Shown: positions 1 to 6,483, numbered from the stretch's first letter. The stretch: 25,687 nt of DNA from an uncultured bacterium (GCA_938036745.1 CALHWG010000060.1:1-25687), one strand, 5' to 3'. The notes: generated by a model from the sequence alone, not told the origin. Numbers and translations: made by a program.

Positions 1-497
1 TTATTTACGAGCGCCCGCGCAATTGCTACGCGCTGAGTTTGCCCACCAGAAAGTTGCCACGGCATATAGAATTCGCGCTCACCAAGATGAAATTGTTTTA
101 AAACTTCTGAAGCTTTTTCGAGCCGTTTAACTTTTCCAATTCCTTTATAAACCAGCGGCAAAGCCACATTTTCAATTACGGTTAAGCGGGGAATTAAGTT
201 AAAATTTTGAAAAATAAAACCGATTTTTTCACTTCGAATTTTCGCTTGGTTGCGGCGCGACATTCGTGCAACATTCTGCCCGTCAAGAACATAATCTCCC
301 TCAGTCGCACGATCAAGAAGACCAATTGTGTTTAAAAGTGTGGTTTTTCCGCAGCCAGAAGGCCCCATAATTATAATAAATTCGCCCTGTTTAATGCTTA
401 AATTCACACCGTTCAAAGCATAATTTTCAGCATCACCAACACCAAAACGCTTTTTCAAATTTCGAAGTTCAACAATCTCTTTTTCATTTTTCGCCAT
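1..497 (-). CDS. ABC transporter ATP-binding protein (MacB/LolD-like), partial
   Basis: This is the N-terminal 165 residues of a nucleotide-binding subunit; the rest lies beyond the left edge. Seen: Walker A (GPSGCGKTT, about residues 42-50), a Q-loop region (GFIFQNFNLIPRLTVIENV) and the ABC signature LSGGQTQRVAIARALV just before the edge. Walker B and the H-loop would lie outside. The signature and the phrase LTVIENVALPL are typical of the MacB/LolD/FtsE-like group, whose ATPases power a separate permease in lipoprotein, peptide or drug export or mechanotransmission. The permease is expected beyond base 1. The start at 497 follows a TATAAT box by nine bases with no Shine-Dalgarno site. The substrate cannot be told from this part. 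Confidence 0.93.
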   Translation of the reverse strand, partial: MAKNEKEIVELRNLKKRFGVGDAENYALNGVNLSIKQGEFIIIMGPSGCGKTTLLNTIGLLDRATEGDYVLDGQNVARMSRRNQAKIRSEKIGFIFQNFNLIPRLTVIENVALPLVYKGIGKVKRLEKASEVLKQFHLGEREFYMPWQLSGGQTQRVAIARALVN

Positions 498-506
498 AGT
501 AATTCT

Positions 507-535
507 ATTATATATTTTTTCAACATTTTTCGCAA
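507..535 (-). promoter_or_regulatory. Promoter for the ABC ATPase gene
   Basis: On the minus strand, -35 TTGCGA (530-535), a 17-base spacer and -10 TATAAT (507-512). The box ends nine bases before the ATG, so the mRNA leader would be only two or three bases long. Confidence 0.6.
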
Positions 536-603
536 ATGCTTTCAGGCGAGTTTTTTTTCGAATTTTCAATGAGTTTCCACAGCTTTTTCCACAAAAAAAT
601 AAT

Positions 604-1056
604 TTATTCGTGGTGATATTTTCCGCCAGAAGAAATTTCTTGCGCACGATAAATTTGCTCAACCAAAATCAATCTCACAATTTGATGTGGAAAAACTAAT
701 TTCGAAATACTCCAAACAAAATTTGCTCGCTGGCGAAGTTCTTCAGACACGCCAAAAGCTCCACCGATCACAATCACAAAATTCTGCGAATTTACAAATC
801 CGTTCGAAAGCATTTTAGCGAGCTCTGGGCTAGAAATATTTTTACCACGCTCATCTAGCAAAATCACAAAATCGCTCGGTTTAATTTTTGCTAAAATCCG
901 CTGAGTTTCTTCTTCGCGCGCTTTTTCTTCAGCAAAATTCGAATGTGGCAAAATATCCCAGCTCAAATTAAACGGTTTTTTGAGCCGTTTTTCAAAAAGT
1001 TCAATTCCATTCAAAACCCACTTTTCGTGCTTTTTGCCGATCGCGATAATCCTCAT
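604..1056 (-). CDS. rlmH: 23S rRNA (pseudouridine1915-N3)-methyltransferase RlmH
   Basis: A 150-residue SPOUT-class methyltransferase that modifies pseudouridine 1915 in helix 69 of 23S rRNA, using S-adenosylmethionine on assembled 70S ribosomes. Seen: LLDERGK at 66-72, the knot/SAM-binding segment VIVIGGAFGVSEELR near 94-108, LVFPHQIVRLILVEQIYRA in the last third, and the C-terminal YHHE that is characteristic of the family. The length is slightly below the usual 155-160 residues, and all core blocks are present. A TAAAAT box ends six bases before the ATG, so the transcript is probably leaderless. It lies upstream of the ABC ATPase gene with a 106-base gap. The product assignment is firm. 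Confidence 0.97.
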   Translation of the reverse strand: MRIIAIGKKHEKWVLNGIELFEKRLKKPFNLSWDILPHSNFAEEKAREEETQRILAKIKPSDFVILLDERGKNISSPELAKMLSNGFVNSQNFVIVIGGAFGVSEELRQRANFVWSISKLVFPHQIVRLILVEQIYRAQEISSGGKYHHE

Positions 1057-1062
1057 AATTAA

Positions 1063-1068
1063 ATTTTA
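1063..1068 (-). promoter_or_regulatory. -10 box of rlmH (leaderless arrangement)
   Basis: TAAAAT on the minus strand, six bases before the rlmH ATG. The -35 region (about 1086-1091, TTTGAA) is only a weak match. Confidence 0.5.
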
Positions 1069-1109
1069 CCATTTTTACAGGATTCTTCAAACTATTTTCA
1101 ATTAAATAC

Positions 1110-1138
1110 TTGACTTATTACTATTATTATGCTATAAT
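1110..1138 (+). promoter_or_regulatory. Consensus sigma70-type promoter of the 1347 gene
   Basis: TTGACT (1110-1115), a 17-base spacer and TATAAT (1133-1138). The predicted start of transcription is near 1145, which leaves a leader of about 200 bases before the ATG at 1347. Confidence 0.85.
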
Positions 1139-1144
1139 AATATT

Positions 1145-1346
1145 ATTCGTTAACTAGGAAACTAACGATGGAACATTACAAGGATTGAGTTTAATATTTT
1201 AGCCTGCGACATTTTATTCACCAGATTTACCACTTGGCGATAAGTTTTGAAAAAGATATTTTAAAAGCTTTTCGCTGAGTAGTAAAGTGCTCAAGCAAAA
1301 AGAAAGACTCCCTCGTTACCATTTGTGGGGGAGAGAGGTGAATAAA
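1145..1346 (+). promoter_or_regulatory. Long 5' leader with possible leader peptide and SD-proximal hairpin
   Basis: The leader holds a small inverted repeat (CGTTA 1148-1152 with TAACG 1163-1167) that encloses AGGA. This is followed by a six-codon ORF MEHYKD (1168-1188), with that AGGA at a suitable distance. Near its end, CTCCC (1308-1312) can pair with GGGAG (1329-1333), which touches the Shine-Dalgarno stretch (1331-1340) of the next gene. No known riboswitch was recognised. Any regulatory role is inference. Confidence 0.4.
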
Positions 1347-1682
1347 ATGGAAATTAAAAATTTGACGCCACATAAACTTACACTTGTTGCAGAGGACGGC
1401 AGTATCCTCCGCGAAATCAGCCCGAGTGGAACTATAGCTCGGGCAGACCAAACAGATGTAGTGGTGGGAGATATAGATGGATTCCCGCTAGTACGCTCAC
1501 AATTCGGAGATCCAATAGATCTACCAGACTGGGAAGAGGGAGTTTTCCTTTTTGTCAGTCTAGCTACAGCTAAGGCCGCTCAAGTAGCAGGACGTCGAAC
1601 CGACGATTTACTGCTTTCATCTCAGCAAGTAAGAGATGAAAACGGCCGAATAATAGGCTGTCGGGGATTTGCGGTGTTATAG
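1347..1682 (+). CDS. Conserved NLTPH-type small protein, function unknown
   Basis: A 111-residue protein. The ATG at 1347 is chosen over an upstream in-frame ATG at 1287 because it has a strong GAGAGAGGTG site seven bases before it. The pattern is an opening NLTPHKLTLVAEDG, then SPSGTIAR, GFPLV, a block ending in FVSLATAKAAQ, and a closing RRTDDLLLSSQQVRDENGRIIGC. This resembles a small unnamed family that I recall from phages and scattered bacteria, with no assigned function; that resemblance is from memory. There is no signal peptide or membrane segment. Base composition is clearly richer in GC than the neighbours and the gene has no TTCGAA, both consistent with recent acquisition. It is a single-gene transcription unit with its own promoter and terminator. 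Confidence 0.75.
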   Translation: MEIKNLTPHKLTLVAEDGSILREISPSGTIARADQTDVVVGDIDGFPLVRSQFGDPIDLPDWEEGVFLFVSLATAKAAQVAGRRTDDLLLSSQQVRDENGRIIGCRGFAVL

Positions 1683-1694
1683 CTCAATTATCAC

Positions 1695-1725
1695 GAGTCT
1701 CGTATAATAACGAGGCTCTTTTTCT
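1695..1725 (+). terminator. Rho-independent terminator of the 1347 gene
   Basis: GAGTCTCGT (1695-1703) pairs with ACGAGGCTC (1710-1718, one G-U), followed by a T run at 1719-1723. Confidence 0.85.
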
Positions 1726-1800
1726 TGAACTTAAAATCCATTCATTAAGCTTTGTGCATAAATTACTAACCCAAAATTACAACTTTATGCGGTTATTTGC

Positions 1801-1829
1801 TTGACTTTTTTCAATTTTAGTGATATAAT
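1801..1829 (+). promoter_or_regulatory. Consensus promoter of the 1994 gene
   Basis: TTGACT (1801-1806), a 17-base spacer and TATAAT (1824-1829), with an extended TGA before the -10 box. The transcript should start near 1836 and carry a leader of about 158 bases. Confidence 0.85.
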
Positions 1830-1888
1830 TAAGTTACTTGCGTGGAGCGAGAGAACATTTCAAAAGTAGGAATCTGGCTAGTTTTGCC

Positions 1889-1950
1889 GAATTTTCAGTT
1901 TCGAAAATTGAGTTTAAAAATTAAACTTAGCTTTCGAAGCTGAAAGCTTC
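1889..1950 (+). promoter_or_regulatory. Long imperfect hairpin in the leader of the 1994 gene
   Basis: The arms 1894-1906 and 1932-1944 pair over 13 bases with one G-U. The stem extends outward through 1889-1893 with 1945-1950 (one bulge). After an internal loop of four bases on each side, AGTTTAA (1911-1917) pairs perfectly with TTAAACT (1921-1927). There is no T run after it, so it is not a terminator. It could be a cis-regulatory structure or a small RNA body. Confidence 0.6.
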
Positions 1951-1993
1951 GAAAAATCTACAGTCGGGCGGACTTTAAACGCGGAGAAAATAA

Positions 1994-2395
1994 ATGGAAA
2001 AATCTACATACGTAGTGGTGTACATCCTAAAAAGTCTAAAAGGAGAAACCATAGAAATCTTCGATGGAAATGGCGACTTAGTAAAGAAGACAGATAAAGT
2101 TTTCTTGCTTTCTATAAATGGAAAACTTGAAAATGTCCTTGCGGATAGTCGCAAAGAAATAGAAAACTTTGCCAAAGAATATATAAAACACTCAAAAGGT
2201 AAGGTAAATTCTATTCCTATTCTAGAAAGAATGTCTGGTAATTACTCAGATCGGCACACTCTAAAAAATTGGTGGCTAAAAAGAGGTGTATACATCGATT
2301 ATTACAAACTGAATTCGAAAATACACTTTAATGTCGAAGAACGCACGGCAAGTGAAGGGTATAATATTAGCATTATATCCAACGATTTCAAATAA
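1994..2395 (+). CDS. Hypothetical protein, 133 aa
   Basis: I do not recognise this protein. The start is supported by GGAG seven bases before the ATG. The sequence is soluble-looking, lysine-rich and mixed alpha/beta, opening with a likely strand STYVVVYILKSL, then a strand-turn region (EIFDGNGDLVKKTDKVFLLSINGK), a helix around residues 53-70, and a tryptophan pair (NWWLKRGVYIDYY) near 92-104. It has no signal peptide, membrane segment or clear catalytic motif. It is an isolated unit between its own promoter and terminator, beside another such unit, in a part of the window that looks accessory. Confidence 0.7.
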   Translation: MEKSTYVVVYILKSLKGETIEIFDGNGDLVKKTDKVFLLSINGKLENVLADSRKEIENFAKEYIKHSKGKVNSIPILERMSGNYSDRHTLKNWWLKRGVYIDYYKLNSKIHFNVEERTASEGYNISIISNDFK

Positions 2396-2403
2396 ACATT
2401 AGT

Positions 2404-2429
2404 CCCCACGAAATTGTGGGGCTTTTTTT
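2404..2429 (+). terminator. Terminator of the 1994 gene
   Basis: CCCCAC (2404-2409) pairs perfectly with GTGGGG (2416-2421) across a six-base loop, then seven T. It abuts the 3' end of the convergent HIT gene and may serve as a barrier between the two. Confidence 0.9.
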
Positions 2430-2829
2430 ATTTTTCGAAAGCAATTTTCTTAGCAATTTTAGCAAGTTCTTCGGGTGAATTTTCAGCGGGGTAGCCGTGG
2501 TGGAGCTGCAAAACATTTTTATCATAAAGTGGAACAAGGTGAATATGCGCATGCGGCACGCCAAAACCTTCAACCACAACACCCACACGAAGCGGTTTCA
2601 TTTCAGCTTGAATTTTCTTGGCAATTTTTTTGGCAATTTGCCACAGATAATCATAATCACTTTGCTCTAAATCCCAAATCAAATCAACTTGCTTTTTTGG
2701 AATGACCAAAACATGGCCGTTCGAAAGTGGCTCAATATCAAGCATTGCGAAAACTTTTTCATCTTCATAAACCTTGTGGCAGGGAATTTCGCCCTCAATA
2801 ATTCGTGTGAAAATTGATTTTTCTTGCAT
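2428..2829 (-). CDS. HIT-family (histidine triad) nucleotide hydrolase
   Basis: A 133-residue protein of the histidine triad superfamily (HinT/Fhit type), which hydrolyses nucleoside phosphoramidates, dinucleoside polyphosphates or similar AMP-linked compounds. Seen: FTRIIEGEIP and the strand FAMLDIEPLSNGHVLVIPKK of the fold, and the catalytic triad HAHIH at 93-97 in GVPHAHIHLVPL. A longer frame begins at 2844, but the ATG at 2829 is preferred: it overlaps the zwf stop as TAATG and has GGAG nine bases upstream. It is therefore translationally coupled to zwf. Substrate preference cannot be read from the sequence. Confidence 0.95.
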   Translation of the reverse strand: MQEKSIFTRIIEGEIPCHKVYEDEKVFAMLDIEPLSNGHVLVIPKKQVDLIWDLEQSDYDYLWQIAKKIAKKIQAEMKPLRVGVVVEGFGVPHAHIHLVPLYDKNVLQLHHGYPAENSPEELAKIAKKIAFEK

Positions 2830-4133
2830 TAAATTTCGCTCCAATCTGTTCCTTTTTTATAAAATCGCAAAGTTTCTTCGTTCGAATTTTGCCAAAAATC
2901 CAAAGCTGGCTGAAGAATTTCCCACGCGCGCAAAATTTCATCGCTCTCAGCAAAAAACGCTTTTTCATTTTGAATCGCTTCAGCCAAAACTTTTTCATAA
3001 GCTTCGGCAGGTTGAGCATTTTCATCATAAGAAAAACTCAAATTTCGAATTTCTGTGCGACGATTTAAGCCTGGAATTTTCGTTGCAAGTTCAATTTTCA
3101 CACTTGCTGAATCATCAAGCGAAATCTGAATTAAATTAGCTTGATTTTCTTCAGTTTTGCGCAAATGAATGCGAATTTCGCTGCGTTTTTCGCTCAAGTT
3201 TTTGCCAGAAATTAGTTCGAAAGGCACATTTTTCCAGTTTTCATCTTTCGAAAATAGTCGAATTTTAGCAAAAGTTTCAACGCAAGATTTTGGATTTTCA
3301 ACTTCTTCACGATAAGTTTGATATTGAGCGCGAATTGCATTTTCTTCAGGATTTTGTAATTTTTCAATCTGTTCTAATGCTTTAAAGCGAGCTTCAGGCA
3401 AATCGTTCCAGCTCTTTGGAAAATCCGCCAAAAATAATGCCAAAATCTGAATTAAATGACTTTGAATAAAATCACGCAAAGCGCCACTTTGTTCATAAAA
3501 AGTACCACGACCTTCAATTCCAATCTGTTCGCTGGCGATAATTTGCACTTTCGAAATGGATTCTCCGTTCCAAATTTGCGAGAATAATGCATTTTTGTGC
3601 CGCAAAATTAGTAAATTTTGTGCCATTTCTTTTGCTAAATAATGGTCAATTCGAAAAATCTGCTTTTCACTAAAAAATTCCGCCGTTCGAGAAATAAATT
3701 CTTGCGCCGATTTTAGATCAATTCCGAAAGGTTTTTCGAAAAGAATTTTAACATTTTTACCATTTAAACCAGCTTTTCCGGCTAATGTTGAAATCTGCGC
3801 AGCACTTGCCGGCGGAACTGAAAGATACAGCAAAATTTGCGATTCTTCATTTTCATCTTGGAGATATTTTTTAAGCTTTTTGTATTCTGTTTCATCTGCT
3901 AAATTCATTTCGAAAAAACTTAAAATTTGCGAAAGTTTAGAATTTTCAGCGCGCGAAAGCCCGAGCGAACTTTCAAGAATTTCAAAAGGCTGAATTTGCC
4001 GCCGAGAAACGCCAATAACTTCAAGATCATCTGGAGAAATCTCATTTTTTTCAAGCAGGGAATCGAGCGCAGGCAAAAGCTTGCGTCGCCCCAAATCGCC
4101 AGTTAAGCCAAAGATTACAAGTTTAGTTTTCAT
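2829..4133 (-). CDS. zwf: Glucose-6-phosphate 1-dehydrogenase
   Basis: This enzyme oxidises glucose 6-phosphate to 6-phosphogluconolactone with NAD(P), the entry of the oxidative pentose phosphate pathway. Seen in the 434 residues: the Rossmann dinucleotide motif FGLTGDLGRRK (8-18), EKPFG (133-137), and the active-site block RIDHYLAKE (161-169) containing the catalytic His and the substrate-binding Lys/Tyr; then a GRGTFYEQSGALRDFIQSHLIQ block of the C-terminal domain. It is some 50 residues shorter than typical bacterial Zwf, with losses spread over the C-terminal domain, as seen in reduced genomes. The ATG at 4133 follows an AGAGGTAG site. The HIT gene is coupled to its stop codon. NADP versus NAD preference was not judged. 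Confidence 0.95.
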   Translation of the reverse strand: MKTKLVIFGLTGDLGRRKLLPALDSLLEKNEISPDDLEVIGVSRRQIQPFEILESSLGLSRAENSKLSQILSFFEMNLADETEYKKLKKYLQDENEESQILLYLSVPPASAAQISTLAGKAGLNGKNVKILFEKPFGIDLKSAQEFISRTAEFFSEKQIFRIDHYLAKEMAQNLLILRHKNALFSQIWNGESISKVQIIASEQIGIEGRGTFYEQSGALRDFIQSHLIQILALFLADFPKSWNDLPEARFKALEQIEKLQNPEENAIRAQYQTYREEVENPKSCVETFAKIRLFSKDENWKNVPFELISGKNLSEKRSEIRIHLRKTEENQANLIQISLDDSASVKIELATKIPGLNRRTEIRNLSFSYDENAQPAEAYEKVLAEAIQNEKAFFAESDEILRAWEILQPALDFWQNSNEETLRFYKKGTDWSEI

Positions 4134-4154
4134 ATCTACCTCTTTTCTATTTAT

Positions 4155-4165
4155 ATTTTAGCACA
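4155..4165 (-). promoter_or_regulatory. Extended -10 promoter of zwf
   Basis: TGTGCTAAAAT on the minus strand, about 20 bases before the ATG. The same extended -10 string occurs at 6906-6916 and 13531-13541. Confidence 0.6.
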
Positions 4166-4203
4166 TTCAGCTTAGAAAAATCTTAAAATTTCGAAAAAAT
4201 ATT

Positions 4204-4231
4204 AAAAGAAAAACTCCCAGATTCTCGGGAG
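4204..4231 (-). terminator. Terminator of the tRNA-Leu transcript
   Basis: On the minus strand CTCCC pairs with GGGAG (4227-4231 with 4214-4218), followed by a T-rich run over 4204-4213. Confidence 0.7.
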
Positions 4232-4248
4232 ATTTTCTAAATAATTTC

Positions 4249-4333
4249 TGGTACACGAGAAAGGACTTGAACCTTCACGCCAATTGGCACTAGTTCCTAA
4301 GACTAGCGTGTCTACCAATTCCACCACTCGTGC
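4249..4333 (-). tRNA. tRNA-Leu (anticodon UAG)
   Basis: An 85-base class II tRNA with a long variable arm and an encoded CCA end. The anticodon stem CTAGT/ACTAG encloses the loop CTTAGGA, which gives anticodon TAG. The acceptor stem is GCACGAG with CTCGTGT, with one G-U at the end. Confidence 0.95.
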
Positions 4334-4346
4334 AAATCACTTTATT

Positions 4347-4375
4347 ATTTTAACTGATATTTTTCGAAAAGTCAA
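4347..4375 (-). promoter_or_regulatory. Promoter of tRNA-Leu
   Basis: On the minus strand TTGACT (4370-4375), 17 bases, TAAAAT (4347-4352). The spacer itself contains a TTCGAA. Confidence 0.8.
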
Positions 4376-4400
4376 GGATTTTTCAAAAAAATATTGGTTT

Positions 4401-4488
4401 TGGCGGAGAGAACAGGATTCGAACCTGCGAGAGCTTGCGCCCAACACGCGTTCCAGGCGTGCGCCTTAAACCACTCGGCCATCTCTCC
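4401..4488 (-). tRNA. tRNA-Ser (anticodon GGA)
   Basis: An 88-base class II tRNA with a long variable arm, T loop GGTTCGAATCC and encoded GCCA. The anticodon stem CACGC/GCGTG encloses CTGGAAC, which gives anticodon GGA. Confidence 0.95.
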
Positions 4489-4496
4489 ATAAAAAT

Positions 4497-4525
4497 ATTT
4501 TACTTTATTTTTTCGAAATTTTCAA
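4497..4525 (-). promoter_or_regulatory. Promoter of tRNA-Ser(GGA)
   Basis: On the minus strand TTGAAA (4520-4525), 17 bases, TAAAAT (4497-4502). Confidence 0.75.
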
Positions 4526-4533
4526 TTAAATCA

Positions 4534-4542
4534 TGATATAAT
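4534..4542 (+). promoter_or_regulatory. Extended -10 promoter, leaderless start of the 4550 gene
   Basis: TGATATAAT with the box ending at 4542 and the ATG at 4550. No Shine-Dalgarno site is possible in the seven bases between them. Confidence 0.65.
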
Positions 4543-4549
4543 TTGAAAT

Positions 4550-4978
4550 ATGGAAGTTAAAAAATATAAGCCAGAAGATATTTACCCGACACCGCAAGAA
4601 AAACCAAAAGAAAACCAAGAAAAATTGCAAGAAGCCCAAAACAATGAGTTTATCCTTGAGGAATATAAAGTTATTCGAAAAGGTAAAAGCGAGGATTTTA
4701 TGCCAATTCAAATTGCTGCAATATTGGGATTTTTAAGCTTATTTCCAGCTCCTTCGCCAGCTCCAATTATTAACTATGGTTTTAGCTTGCTTTCAGTTAT
4801 AGCTGTTAGCTATTCGCTTAAGGCTGCGAATAAATTCGAAATCGAAACTGGGCGAAAATCAAAGGCAAAAATCTGGGCAGAAATTCTATTAACACTTCAA
4901 ATATGTATTTTTATAATGTATTTGATTTCTGGCATATTTTCTGCCGGAGGAATGTTGAACGGAATTAAATTATTTTAA
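4550..4978 (+). CDS. Small integral membrane protein, unknown
   Basis: 142 residues. The first 50 are hydrophilic, proline- and glutamate-rich (EKPKENQEKLQEAQNN) and probably cytoplasmic. Hydrophobic segments follow at about 52-70, 73-92 and 108-131; the layout loosely recalls DUF4190-type proteins with a charged loop (NKFEIETGRKSKAKIWAEI) between helices. I cannot assign a function. The transcript appears leaderless (TATAAT seven bases before the ATG). It lies upstream of the MurE-like gene in the same direction, but a terminator-like hairpin and a second promoter separate them. Confidence 0.75.
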   Translation: MEVKKYKPEDIYPTPQEKPKENQEKLQEAQNNEFILEEYKVIRKGKSEDFMPIQIAAILGFLSLFPAPSPAPIINYGFSLLSVIAVSYSLKAANKFEIETGRKSKAKIWAEILLTLQICIFIMYLISGIFSAGGMLNGIKLF

Positions 4979-5098
4979 ACAAATCAATTATAGATATTTA
5001 AAAAATTACCAGAAGAATACGCAAAAAGAATATAACCGAATGGTTTATACTCAGCGAATTATTGTTTCGAAAGATTTAAAATAATTCCCGAAGATTTC

Positions 5099-5123
5099 CA
5101 CGCCTAAAAAGGGGCGGTTTTTT
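5099..5123 (+). terminator. Probable terminator downstream of the 4550 gene
   Basis: CGCC (5101-5104) pairs with GGCG (5113-5116), then six T at 5118-5123. It sits about 120 bases after the stop codon and directly before the murE promoter. Confidence 0.6.
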
Positions 5124-5134
5124 CTTTCGAAAAT

Positions 5135-5163
5135 TTGCCTGAAAATCTAAAAAGTGATATAAT
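5135..5163 (+). promoter_or_regulatory. Promoter of the murE-like gene (leaderless)
   Basis: TTGCCT (5135-5140), a 17-base spacer ending in TGA, and TATAAT (5158-5163). The ATG at 5170 is where transcription is expected to begin. Confidence 0.75.
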
Positions 5164-5169
5164 TTAAGA

Positions 5170-6480
5170 ATGAGCATTAAGAATAATTTAGCAAAAACGG
5201 CTCGCAAAATTCTGCCAAAAACGGCAATTTCTGGGCTTGAAAAAACTTATCGAAAATCTCGTGCAAAAGTTATCGCCACGCGTTATGGCAACCCAGCGCG
5301 CGACTTGCGAGTGATTGCTGTAACGGGTACGAACGGTAAAACCACCACTGTTAATTTTCTTAATGAAATCTTAAAAGAAGCTGGCTATAAAACTGCGATG
5401 TTTTCAACCGCAAATATTGAGATTGCAGGCATTCAAACAGTAAATGATACCAATTCTACAACCGCAACAGTTTCGAGATTACAAAAATTTTTCTCTGATG
5501 CAAAAAAAGCTGATGTTGAATTTGCATTAATTGAGGCAACTTCGCACGCGCTTGATCAATACAAATTTGCTGGAGTTCCTATTGAGATGGCAATTATGAC
5601 TAATCTTACGCAAGATCATCTTGATTACCATAAAACAATGGAAAACTACGCTAACGCTAAAGCAAAACTTTTCGAAATGCAACCACGATTTATTGTTTTA
5701 AATACTGATGACGCTTATTTCGAATTTTTCAATAAATTTGAAGCTGGCGAGCAAAAAATAACTTATGGCGAAAGTGATTCTGCAGAAGTCAAAATTGAAA
5801 ATTTCAAACTTTACAAAAAAGGAAGCGAAGCTAATTTACGAATTGATAATAACGTTACACTTGAAATCGCCACAAATCTACCAGGCGAATTTAATGTTTA
5901 CAACATGACTGCGGCGGCGGCCGGCGCTTATCTTTTGGGAATTTCGCTCGAAGATATTCAAGAGGGAATCGCTAATCTTGAAGGAGTTTCAGGAAGGTTT
6001 GAATATGCTGTTTCGAATTTACCTTTTGACGTGGTTGTAGATTACGCCCACACGCCAGACGCGCTTGAAAAACTTCTTAAAGCTTCAAAAAAAATCACTA
6101 AAGAGCGCACGATTTTAGTTTTTGGCGCTTGTGGCGACCGTGATCGTGAAAAACGCCCAATTATGGGAAAAATCGCTCAAGATTTAGCCAACCGAATTAT
6201 TATTACCGATGAAGAAAACTACACTGAAGATGCTAAGCAAATTCGTGAAGAAATTATTGCGGGAATTTCGAAAAAAGGTGAAAAATTACCAGCAAATATT
6301 CAAGAAATTCCAGATCGCGAAGAAGCAATTCGAAAAGCTTTACAAATTGCAGGAAAGGGCGATATCGTGTTAATTACAGGTTTAGGGCATGAAGTTTACC
6401 GCGTAATTGACGGCAAAAAAACACCTTGGAATGACACAGAAATTGTGCAAAAAATAGCAAAAGAAATCTTCAAAAAATAG
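5170..6480 (+). CDS. murE: MurE-like Mur ligase lacking the N-terminal domain
   Basis: An ATP-dependent cytoplasmic ligase of peptidoglycan synthesis, which in the family adds the third residue to UDP-MurNAc-L-Ala-D-Glu. Seen in the 436 residues: P-loop GTNGKTTT (53-60), NLTQDHLDYHKTMENYANAKAKLF in the central domain, DYAHTPDALE (291-300), and FGACGDRDREKRPIMG, the hallmark of MurE. Only about 50 residues precede the P-loop, so the usual UDP-binding N-terminal domain (about 90 residues) is missing, replaced by a basic helical segment. The DNPR box that selects diaminopimelate in classical MurE reads EENY here (348-351), so the amino acid added is uncertain. The transcript looks leaderless. 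Confidence 0.9.
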   Translation: MSIKNNLAKTARKILPKTAISGLEKTYRKSRAKVIATRYGNPARDLRVIAVTGTNGKTTTVNFLNEILKEAGYKTAMFSTANIEIAGIQTVNDTNSTTATVSRLQKFFSDAKKADVEFALIEATSHALDQYKFAGVPIEMAIMTNLTQDHLDYHKTMENYANAKAKLFEMQPRFIVLNTDDAYFEFFNKFEAGEQKITYGESDSAEVKIENFKLYKKGSEANLRIDNNVTLEIATNLPGEFNVYNMTAAAAGAYLLGISLEDIQEGIANLEGVSGRFEYAVSNLPFDVVVDYAHTPDALEKLLKASKKITKERTILVFGACGDRDREKRPIMGKIAQDLANRIIITDEENYTEDAKQIREEIIAGISKKGEKLPANIQEIPDREEAIRKALQIAGKGDIVLITGLGHEVYRVIDGKKTPWNDTEIVQKIAKEIFKK

Positions 6481-6483
6481 TAA

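Noticed and set aside
574..593. Two DnaA-box-like words (TTTCCACA, TTTTCCACA) next to rlmH, a gene that lies near the origin in some Firmicutes
   Set aside because: Only two imperfect boxes, no AT-rich unwinding element with further boxes, and no dnaA or dnaN nearby. Not enough for an origin call.
604..640. Possible integration site at the 3' end of rlmH, as used by SCC elements in staphylococci
   Set aside because: The known att word is not present, no recombinase is seen, and no flanking direct repeat was found.
1227..1451. Open frame on the minus strand opposite the leader and start of the 1347 gene
   Set aside because: No ribosome binding site, no sensible protein, and it lies against a gene with a strong promoter and start.
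4284..4469. Plus-strand frame across both tRNA genes
   Set aside because: It is the antisense of tRNA-Leu and tRNA-Ser; the amino acid pattern comes from tRNA sequence.
5170..6480. MurT (lipid II amidotransferase partner) instead of MurE
   Set aside because: The GACGDRDREKRPIMG block and DYAHTPDALE are of the MurE type, and there is no zinc-ribbon insert or GatD-like partner beside it.
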